Shown one piece after another: positions 6,833-12,037 of a stretch of DNA of 12,037 nt. Position numbers and translations under genes: made by a program. Numbering within the stretch: position 1 is the stretch's first letter; each line of letters starts with the position of its first letter. Origin of the DNA: JAFDED01 sp964611635 (GTDB taxonomy: Bacteria; Desulfobacterota; JAFDED01); contig CAZTAS010000195.1 of assembly GCA_964611635.1 (NCBI GenBank), positions 1 to 12,037 on the forward strand, written 5' to 3'. The notes below the pieces were generated by a model. That model saw only the letters and a program-made list of their open reading frames with translations. It searched no databases and had not been told where the DNA came from.

Positions 6833-7977
6833 TATTTGACTCCAAGCCACTGAGGACGCGGATCATACTCTTTAGTGGAGACATTCTCCAGGGCCTCAGC
6901 TAGGTTCGCTGGCGTAACGTCCGCTCCGCCCAAGCCCGCCACAAAGCCGAAAACCGGAGGAGCATCCGGCATACCATAAAGGGAGTTGCGAACCTCCAGT
7001 GCGCTCACGCCTCCCTGGCCGAAGGAGATGTTCCGATCCACCACAACGACCCTTTTCCGGCTGGATAGGCTTTCCCGGATCTCAGCTGCAGGGAAGGGTC
7101 GAAATCGGCGAATACTCAGTGCTCCCACCTTCTCCCCACGCTCCCGATACTGGTCAACCATATGCCGCGCCGTTCCTGACATGCTTCCAGTGGTAACCAG
7201 AATTATCTCCGCGTCATCGCAGCAATACTCCTTTACAGCTCCATAGGATCTTCCGAAAATATTCCTGAATTCCGACTCAACGTCACCGAAAATCTCCTCG
7301 GCTTTTTCCATGGCCTTATGTTGGATATATTTATAAAGCATGAACTGCTCAACTGCAGATTGCCAGATGTTATATGGATCATCAAGGTCCAGAAAAACTT
7401 CGGGATCATATCTGGGCAAAAATGCGTCAACTGCTGTCTGGTCGGGAATTTCCAAGGCTTCGGAGACGTGAGAGGTAAGAAAAGCATCCATACACACCAT
7501 GCTGGGCAACTGGACCATCTCAGAAATCCGGTAAGCAAGGATAACTGTATCCAGCACTTCCTGGTTATTCTCGCAGTAAAACTGAAGCCAGCCAGTATCC
7601 CGCTGTGACATGCTGTCCTGTTGATCCGCCTTGATGGACCAGGGCACGCCCAGTGCCCGGTTTACATTCACCATCACTATGGGCAATCGAGCTCCTCCGG
7701 CCCAGTGCACCAGCTCGTGCATCAAAGCCAGCCCCTGGGAGCTGGTGGCCGTAAAGGTTCGCACGCCCGTTCCCTGGGCGGCAATGCAAACCGCCAAGGC
7801 CGAATGTTCTGATTCGACCTTTATAAAGGTAGCATCGAGCTCGCCCTTGTCAACAAACTCGCAAAGCTTTTCGATAATTGACGTTTGTGGTGTGATGGGA
7901 TATGCGGAGATTACCTCCGGCCGGCACAGCCTGGCGCCGTAAGCCGCCGCGTGCGTGCCCTCCAGTATCTTTTTCAT
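6832..7977 (-). CDS. 2-oxoacid:acceptor oxidoreductase, alpha subunit (PorA-like)
   Basis: Alpha subunit carrying the pyrimidine-binding half of the TPP site and the substrate pocket. It has 381 residues, usual for a stand-alone PorA. Conserved features are YPITPQT (26-32), VESEHSA with the TPP-activating glutamate (54-60), the segment NRALGVPWSIKADQQDSMSQ (106-125) and RDTGWLQFYCENNQEV (126-141), then the C-terminal domain with TGSMSGTAR (263-271) and RRFRPFP (290-296). The start overlaps the flavoprotein stop codon as ATGA, with GGGAG about 9 nt upstream; a longer frame reaching 8019 runs inside the flavoprotein gene and is rejected. The sequence around 110-140 looks closer, from memory, to branched-chain or aryl 2-oxoacid enzymes than to classical pyruvate PorA, but that is a weak judgement. 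Confidence 0.93.
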   Translation of the reverse strand: MKKILEGTHAAAYGARLCRPEVISAYPITPQTSIIEKLCEFVDKGELDATFIKVESEHSALAVCIAAQGTGVRTFTATSSQGLALMHELVHWAGGARLPIVMVNVNRALGVPWSIKADQQDSMSQRDTGWLQFYCENNQEVLDTVILAYRISEMVQLPSMVCMDAFLTSHVSEALEIPDQTAVDAFLPRYDPEVFLDLDDPYNIWQSAVEQFMLYKYIQHKAMEKAEEIFGDVESEFRNIFGRSYGAVKEYCCDDAEIILVTTGSMSGTARHMVDQYRERGEKVGALSIRRFRPFPAAEIRESLSSRKRVVVVDRNISFGQGGVSALEVRNSLYGMPDAPPVFGFVAGLGGADVTPANLAEALENVSTKEYDPRPQWLGVK

Positions 7978-9737
7978 TCTGTTGTCTCCCTCTCGAAATC
8001 CAGGACGGCTCTCGGGCATTCATGAACACAAATACCACATCCTTTGCAGTAATCGTAAAGGATTTCCCGCGAGAGGTCTTCCAGATTACGTTTGACAGCC
8101 AGGTCCGGACAATAAATGAAGCAATTATCGCACTGGTTGCATTGTCCGCACTGAAAGCATCGAGCCACCTCTTCCATCGCCTGATCCGGATTCAGGCCGC
8201 TGATTATTTCCTCGAATCCGCGTAGAGCCAAACGAGCATCCAAGGGCCTTGCATCAATGCGCGGCGCTTTTTCAAAGTATGCCAGGTTAAGATCCTCGTA
8301 TGCCACCACCTCTGGTAATTCATTTACGGGCTCATTTGAACGAAAACGATGATACCTTGCCATAGAGGGAGCACCGCTCTCACCTATGCGCAGCATGGGG
8401 GGTAGTTCCAGCTCGTTGAGGCCCATGAGGTGTCGGTCGATAATCATGGCCGCTCGCTTTCCAGATCCAACAGCATGAGCTGCGGTCCTTCGCGCCGAAA
8501 CTGCATCACCGCCGTAAAATATTCGATAGGGGCCTTTATGTCCAGGATGCTCCATATAGTGGAATTCTCCCACTTCATGAATTTCTTTGTTCACAAAGGA
8601 GAGATCTGGATCTTCGCCTATGGCTTTCACTACCCCTTCCACTTCCAGGATGAAGGTGGACCCCGGGATAGGAACCGGTCTGGGCCGTCCAGTGGCATCG
8701 GGTTCTCCCAGTACCATTCGAGTTAGCTCCAAAGCACACACCCGCCCGCCATTCTCCAGCAAGCGGATGGGAGACGCAAGAAACTCGAATCTTATCCCCT
8801 CGGCCTTGGCATGGTCCACTTCCTCATCAAAAGCGGGCATCTCGTCTCTGGTGCGCCTGTAAATGATAACGGGCTTTGCACCCACCCTGGCCAGGCAACG
8901 AGCCACGTCCAAAGCGGTATTTCCGCCGCCAATCACGGCCACGGTTCCGTGCTGATCCAGATCCTCACCCTGATTCACGCGGTTGAGGAATTCAAGCCCG
9001 TTCAGCACTCCGGGCAAGTTTTCACCCCGTATTTTTATGGCCCGGTTCCGCCAGGCACCTACAGCAACAAAAAGAGCCTCATGGAGCTCGCTGAGTTCTT
9101 CCAGAGATATATCAGTTCCCACCCGAACTCCGGTTCGGATCTTTATGCCCAGCCTCTCCAATCGGTTTATTTCCCGATTCAATAAATCTTTTGGCAAACG
9201 ATAAGCTGGTATTCCATACCGGAGCATTCCACCCGGATCGGTATTGGCTTCATAAATTGTGACACGATGGCCCAGCCGGGCCAGGTGGTATGCACAGCTT
9301 AACCCCGCGGGTCCTGATCCCACAACTCCGAGCGCTCGACCGTCTCGTGGACCTTTGGGTTTTGGCCTTTCTCCCATACTGGCAGCCATATCTCCAATGG
9401 CCCGCTCCAGGCTCCGAATGGAAATTTCCTCGTCCAGCTCCCTGCGATTGCATTGATCCTGGCAGGGATGGGAGCAAATGCGTCCCATGATGGAGGGAAA
9501 AGGATTTTCTTCCAGCAGGGTTTCACACGCGTTGAGCCAGTCTCCCCGCTCTAAGTACATGAAGGCTTTGGCCAGATCCTGGCCAATGGGGCAGGCCTGA
9601 CTGCACGGAGATGATCGCTTGACAAATAAGGGTCTGAAGAAGCGCCAATCGCCCGTCTTATTTACAAGCGCACTGACTAAAGAACGCGGAGTGGGAGGAA
9701 ACTGCTCTATGCTCTCCAGGGAATATTCTCGTTTCAC
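7974..9737 (-). CDS. FAD/NAD(P) oxidoreductase (GltD-like) fused to a 2[4Fe-4S] ferredoxin domain; electron-transfer subunit of the 2-oxoacid oxidoreductase
   Basis: A 587-residue protein in three parts. An N-terminal GltD/DPD-like cluster domain has Cys45, Cys49 (CSQACP), Cys88, Cys92 and Cys96. A flavin disulfide reductase-type core has the FAD fingerprint GSGPAG (140-145), the NAD(P) fingerprint GGGNTALD (270-277), YRR...MPA (293-302) and GGDAV (409-413). The C-terminal ferredoxin has CxxCxxCxxxCP from Cys533 and again from Cys564, plus extra Cys527 and Cys530. It probably links the catalytic subunits to NAD(P)+; the two arginines after the second Rossmann fold resemble GltD and favour NADPH, by inference. 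The GTG start at 9737 is chosen for GGAG 8 nt upstream; the longer frame would need a TTG at 9782 with no ribosome site. It replaces the separate delta ferredoxin subunit of ordinary four-subunit enzymes. Its stop codon overlaps the alpha ATG. Confidence 0.9.
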   Translation of the reverse strand: MKREYSLESIEQFPPTPRSLVSALVNKTGDWRFFRPLFVKRSSPCSQACPIGQDLAKAFMYLERGDWLNACETLLEENPFPSIMGRICSHPCQDQCNRRELDEEISIRSLERAIGDMAASMGERPKPKGPRDGRALGVVGSGPAGLSCAYHLARLGHRVTIYEANTDPGGMLRYGIPAYRLPKDLLNREINRLERLGIKIRTGVRVGTDISLEELSELHEALFVAVGAWRNRAIKIRGENLPGVLNGLEFLNRVNQGEDLDQHGTVAVIGGGNTALDVARCLARVGAKPVIIYRRTRDEMPAFDEEVDHAKAEGIRFEFLASPIRLLENGGRVCALELTRMVLGEPDATGRPRPVPIPGSTFILEVEGVVKAIGEDPDLSFVNKEIHEVGEFHYMEHPGHKGPYRIFYGGDAVSARRTAAHAVGSGKRAAMIIDRHLMGLNELELPPMLRIGESGAPSMARYHRFRSNEPVNELPEVVAYEDLNLAYFEKAPRIDARPLDARLALRGFEEIISGLNPDQAMEEVARCFQCGQCNQCDNCFIYCPDLAVKRNLEDLSREILYDYCKGCGICVHECPRAVLDFERETTE

Positions 9738-9740
9738 AAA

Positions 9741-9749
9741 CCTTTCTCC
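9741..9749 (-). promoter_or_regulatory. Ribosome binding site that decides the GTG start of the flavoprotein
   Basis: The minus strand reads GGAGAAAGG, ending 3 nt before GTG at 9737, with GGAG 8 nt from the start. The alternative TTG at 9782 lacks a comparable site. The preceding 104 nt after the gamma gene hold no other feature. Confidence 0.6.
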
Positions 9750-9841
9750 ATTTTCCTTGTTCGCAAATGTAGTAAACCTCAAGAGGGCAGGGTTTCTAAT
9801 GAATGCCGCAGCTTCTCATCGTATTATGTGTCTATTGAAAA

Positions 9842-10396
9842 TCAAATGTGGAATTTTACCAGGTTGTAAGCCTTTTTGGCAGCCTCCTTATTGGCCTGAG
9901 GCTTATGGGGGATCCCCTCATCGATGGCTGCAAGGATCGATTCCAGGGATACTTCTTCTGTTATCCGGGCATAGGCCCCCAGGATGGCCGTGTTAACAAT
10001 GGGTTGAGAAATGGATCCCAGCTCCTCCTCTACGGCAATTCGGCCTGCATCTATGCAAGCCAAACGATACTGATCGCCGAAGGCGAAATGCTCAATGGAC
10101 TTCCCGGTGTTCAGCAGTATCCAGCCGCCATCCTTGAGCCCTTGGTCAAGCGACAGTTTGGACGGCAGGGTCTCATCCAGCACCACCAACCGATCCGCTT
10201 TGTAAATATTGCAACGCAAAGCTATCTCTTGGTCATCCACTCGCAGAAAAGCCGCCACGGGAGCACCCCGGCGCTCACCCGCAAATTGTGGAAACGATTG
10301 GACGTACTTCCCTTCCAGATGGAAAGCAATAGCGAGAAGTTTGGATGCCATGACAGCTCCCTGCCCGCCTCGTCCTCGAAATACCACTTCAATCAT
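9842..10396 (-). CDS. 2-oxoacid:acceptor oxidoreductase, gamma subunit (PorG-like)
   Basis: Gamma subunit, thought to provide the CoA-binding and structural domain of the complex. It has 184 residues, typical for PorG. The signatures are RGRGGQGAVMASKLLA (7-22), FPQFAGERRGAPVAAFLRV (35-53) and the C-terminal QPIVNTAILGAYA (131-143). The start is fixed by a perfect AGGAGG 7 nt upstream of MIEVVFRGRGGQG; an in-frame extension to 10528 adds 44 residues with no family resemblance. It is the first gene of the operon, behind a candidate promoter about 270 nt upstream. The gap to the flavoprotein gene (104 nt) is the largest within the operon. Confidence 0.92.
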   Translation of the reverse strand: MIEVVFRGRGGQGAVMASKLLAIAFHLEGKYVQSFPQFAGERRGAPVAAFLRVDDQEIALRCNIYKADRLVVLDETLPSKLSLDQGLKDGGWILLNTGKSIEHFAFGDQYRLACIDAGRIAVEEELGSISQPIVNTAILGAYARITEEVSLESILAAIDEGIPHKPQANKEAAKKAYNLVKFHI

Positions 10397-10403
10397 GGAA
10401 AGG

Positions 10404-10409
10404 CCTCCT
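10404..10409 (-). promoter_or_regulatory. Perfect Shine-Dalgarno of the gamma subunit gene
   Basis: The minus strand carries AGGAGG with a 7-nt spacer to ATG at 10396. This decides the start against the long in-frame extension. Confidence 0.85.
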
Positions 10410-10668
10410 GCTCGACGCCGTGTCCCTATCTTTAAAAAAATTAGCCAGGGAACTTCGAAAATCTTACGAAGTCCATCGGGACCGAATCCTTGAGGGCGCC
10501 CTTCAAGCCTTATCCCCGCAGTCTGCAATTAGCAGGTCATGCGTTTGGAATAATGATGTGGCCCAGTATCTTGGTGGCCTAAACCGAAAAGAATGACCCG
10601 CAATGGCATGGGGAGGATATGAATTTAGCTCATTTTGATAAGCCCTGAATAGGCTTTAAACCATAATT

Positions 10669-10697
10669 TTTTTACCAGAATCCAGCCTTATTGTCAA
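10669..10697 (-). promoter_or_regulatory. Candidate sigma70 promoter of the 2-oxoacid oxidoreductase operon
   Basis: On the minus strand TTGACA (10692-10697) is a perfect -35, followed after 17 nt by TAAAAA (10669-10674), four of six matches to TATAAT. Spacing is optimal and the region is AT-rich. The -35 lies within a palindrome, so repression by occlusion is plausible. Confidence 0.55.
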
Positions 10698-10703
10698 CAA
10701 TAA
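10688..10703. promoter_or_regulatory. Palindromic putative operator over the -35 box
   Basis: TTATTGT-CA-ACAATAA has perfect 7-bp arms around a 2-nt centre and covers the whole -35 hexamer of the operon promoter. That is the size and position of a dimeric repressor site. It does not match the Rex, FNR or Fur consensus as I know them. The regulator is not encoded in the window. Confidence 0.45.
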
Positions 10704-10864
10704 TGCCCTTTATCAATTGACATAATTTCTATGAGTTAAAGAATCCAAGAGCTGGAAGCGAGGCCTTCAGTTAGAACACCGTAAGCGTAAATTGTTAATA
10801 GAACAAACAGAATTGTGATTCTTTGGAGTCATACACTGAACTCACCTCAACCCATCAGGATTAA

Positions 10865-11614
10865 TTATTCCTTTTTGCCATGAGGCAGAAATTTCATTTC
10901 CAGTTGATGGATGGCCTGGAACAGATTGGCTGATGATCCAGGGCACTGTTGCTCCAGAATTCGAAGATGCTTTTTCCAAAATGCCCGACGGGAGCGTGAA
11001 TGAAGGCATTGATAAGTAAACAAAGGCAGGCCTACCAAACGGGCATAGGCCTTTATGCGACGCTCCTTTACGGCGTAAAAGGGACGTATGATAGCAATCT
11101 CGCCGCCGAAAAGCTCCTGGAGGGGAACCATGGCGGCAATGCATCCGCGCTCAAAAAGATTGAGCATCAAGGTCTCCAGCACATCCTCTCTGTGATGTGC
11201 CAGGGCGACACGGCGACACCCATTTTCCAAAGCCATCTGGAAAAGCCTCCTCCGCCTGGACCTGGCGCATTGAAAACATCCATCATTTCCTGCTTCCATT
11301 CTCTCCCGGTCCTCTGGCGGAATGGATTCATCCACCACAGAAGGAACCCCCAGTTTGTCAAAGTATGCCCGAATCTTGCCGGGATTATTTTCTGGCGGCC
11401 ATCCGGGAAAAACGTGCGCCGCCACCAAGCGGCAGTCCAGAGCATGACTGCGCTGCAGGTTCAGCAGAATATTCAGCAGGGAAAGGCTGTCCGAGCCACC
11501 CGAGACGGCCACCAGAATACTTTCACCCGGCTCGATAAGCCCATACTGCCCAATGGCCCGATGCACGGCTTTTATCAAGTGCCGTGCCGCATATTTCATG
11601 GATTTTTGGGACAT
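10865..11614 (-). CDS. TtcA-family PP-loop ATPase, probable tRNA 2-thiocytidine biosynthesis enzyme
   Basis: Adenine-nucleotide alpha-hydrolase fold enzyme that activates a tRNA base by adenylation for sulfur insertion; in the TtcA family a [4Fe-4S] cluster on three cysteines is required, and the target is C32 of tRNA. This protein has 249 residues, short compared with E. coli TtcA (about 310). The PP-loop is SGGSDS (38-43). Probable cluster cysteines are Cys113 and Cys116 (CFQC) and Cys203 (YQCLHS). ALAHHREDVLETLMLNLFERG (137-157) matches the TtcA signature, and IRPFYAVKERRIKAYA (176-191) corresponds to the RPL-C-E segment. The start is ATG at 11614; a second ATG is at 11599, and neither has a strong ribosome site. 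It appears monocistronic. TtuA-like or other COG0037 members with different target bases remain possible. Confidence 0.83.
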   Translation of the reverse strand: MSQKSMKYAARHLIKAVHRAIGQYGLIEPGESILVAVSGGSDSLSLLNILLNLQRSHALDCRLVAAHVFPGWPPENNPGKIRAYFDKLGVPSVVDESIPPEDRERMEAGNDGCFQCARSRRRRLFQMALENGCRRVALAHHREDVLETLMLNLFERGCIAAMVPLQELFGGEIAIIRPFYAVKERRIKAYARLVGLPLFTYQCLHSRSRRAFWKKHLRILEQQCPGSSANLFQAIHQLEMKFLPHGKKE

Positions 11615-11656
11615 GAAATGCTTCGTAAATCAAAAAAGGTAATTGCAGAATAACTG

Positions 11657-11685
11657 AATATGCCTCATTGTCTTAAGGTAGCCAA
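11657..11685 (-). promoter_or_regulatory. Candidate sigma70 promoter of the TtcA-like gene
   Basis: On the minus strand TTGGCT (11680-11685), 17 nt, then CATATT (11657-11662, four of six matches). It would start transcription near 11650, about 36 nt before the ATG. The interval 11615-11890 otherwise shows no gene. Confidence 0.35.
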
Positions 11686-11890
11686 TGGTATCTACGCTCC
11701 TAACAGCCGCAAAGAAGACATTAAACGGTGCAGATGATGAAATGTTAAATGGGATTTTGAAGAAGAGAAGGCTGTCTAATGCAGGAAGATGGATTTCTTT
11801 GGCTGAACACATTATGCAGAGACGCTCAATAAGAAATGGAATGTAAAAACCCTTAAACCAATTTCCACACATTAATGGACATCACTATAA

Positions 11891-11989
11891 CTAAAAACCT
11901 CTTCGTTCTTCCTCTATTTTTTCATGCTCGATTCGCTTATCTAGCAAATCTACAAATTCATCAATCCATATTTTTACATTTTCATTCAG
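11891..11989 (-). pseudogene. Orphan 3' coding tail cut at the IS end
   Basis: A minus-strand frame ends at TAG (11891-11893) and encodes a hydrophilic tail of about 32 residues, including NENVKIWIDEFVDLL and DKRIEHEKIEEERRGF. It has amphipathic, helix-forming, protein-like composition. No plausible start codon or ribosome site exists within the piece, and the frame closes shortly after it enters the putative IS terminus. The likely reading is the 3' end of a gene disrupted by insertion. The family cannot be recognised, and chance cannot be excluded at this length. Confidence 0.3.
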
Positions 11990-12037
11990 TAGTGTCCGGT
12001 TAAGCTATTTCTCAAGCTCTTCAAAGGCTCACCAATA
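11986..12037 (-). CDS. Partial transposase-like C-terminus running off the window
   Basis: A minus-strand frame enters from the right edge and reads IGEPLKSLRNSLTGHY before TGA at 11986-11988. It overlaps the TAGTGTCCGGTTAAG terminus, so the last codons (SLTGHY) are written by the element's end, an arrangement seen in compact insertion sequences. Only 16 codons are visible, so the family is not assignable. Confidence 0.35.
   Translation of the reverse strand, partial: IGEPLKSLRNSLTGHY
11990..12037. mobile_element. Probable insertion sequence end
   Basis: The sequence from TAGTGTCCGGTTAAG (11990-12004) to the window edge looks like an IS terminus: I recall similar GTGTCCGG-type ends in IS elements, unverified here. 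The transposase-like tail on the minus strand and the orphan coding tail ending at the same point support a junction near 11990. The second end and target duplication lie outside the window. Confidence 0.4.

Larger units (their letters stand above)
10410..10864. other. Intergenic leader of the oxidoreductase operon
   Basis: Between the tRNA-thiolase stop codon and the gamma gene there is no credible gene. From the predicted transcription start near 10662 to the gamma ATG there are about 265 nt of leader. A 26-codon minus-strand frame (10529-10609, MPLRVILFGLGHQD...) has no ribosome site. A T7 run on the minus strand (10433-10439) lacks a convincing stem before it. No known riboswitch core, such as the TPP type, was recognised. 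Confidence 0.5.

Noticed and set aside
9738..9782. Longer start (TTG) for the flavoprotein
   Set aside because: It needs a TTG with no ribosome site, while GTG at 9737 has GGAGAAAGG just upstream.
10397..10528. N-terminal extension of the gamma subunit
   Set aside because: A perfect AGGAGG with a 7-nt spacer precedes the internal ATG at 10396, and the extension has no family resemblance.
10529..10609. Possible leader peptide of 26 codons before the gamma gene
   Set aside because: The sequence before its ATG is CCTCCCC on the coding strand, which is not a ribosome site, and there is no run of regulatory codons.
11630..11872. Minus-strand open frame of 80 codons upstream of the TtcA-like gene
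   Set aside because: No motif or ribosome site, and it covers the candidate promoter region of the TtcA-like gene; treated as chance.
1..12037. CRISPR array, tRNA or rRNA genes
   Set aside because: No regularly spaced direct repeats and no cloverleaf or rRNA-like conserved segments were seen on either strand.

Overview
The window is one stretch of chromosome-like sequence in which every convincing gene lies on the minus strand, so transcription runs from high to low coordinates. The gene set is a TRAP-TAXI transporter, a multisubunit 2-oxoacid oxidoreductase with a GltD-like flavoprotein, and a TtcA-like tRNA thiolase. It suggests an anaerobic bacterium that catabolises organic or amino acids, most likely a sulfate-reducing or syntrophic Desulfobacterota (former Deltaproteobacteria). 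That assignment is inferred from gene content and style; there is no marker gene.

Layout in the direction of transcription: (1) 11986-12037, a probable insertion-sequence end with the last codons of a transposase-like frame, abutting a short orphan coding tail (11891-11989). (2) 10865-11614, a PP-loop ATPase of the TtcA family, behind a plausible sigma70 promoter. (3) 10398-10864, a non-coding interval with a TTGACA promoter and a palindrome over its -35. (4) 5948-10396, a four-gene operon for a 2-oxoacid oxidoreductase: gamma, an FAD/NAD(P) oxidoreductase fused to a two-cluster ferredoxin domain, alpha, beta. Tight ATGA and TAATG junctions link the last three genes, and a candidate terminator sits at the beta stop codon. 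(5) 5253-5762, a YhbS-like GNAT acetyltransferase. (6) 4755-5252, no credible gene. (7) 3735-4658, a DapA/N-acetylneuraminate-lyase family aldolase behind a consensus promoter. (8) 3267-3734, an AT-rich leader with nested inverted repeats. (9) 2274-3266 and 231-2129, a TAXI solute-binding protein and its fused TRAP permease, separated by an intercistronic hairpin. (10) 1-230, no gene seen.

A working model, which is inference: the TRAP-TAXI system imports a carboxylate, the class I aldolase may release a 2-oxoacid such as pyruvate from it or a derivative, and the oxidoreductase converts a 2-oxoacid to acyl-CoA plus CO2. The fused flavoprotein-ferredoxin subunit would pass electrons to NAD(P)+ rather than only to free ferredoxin. 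The subunit set resembles phenylglyoxylate:NAD+ oxidoreductase (PadEFGHI), but here the ferredoxin and flavoprotein are one polypeptide. The most interesting points are this fusion, the palindrome over the operon's promoter with its roughly 265-nt leader, the inverted-repeat array before the TAXI gene, and the IS junction at the right edge.
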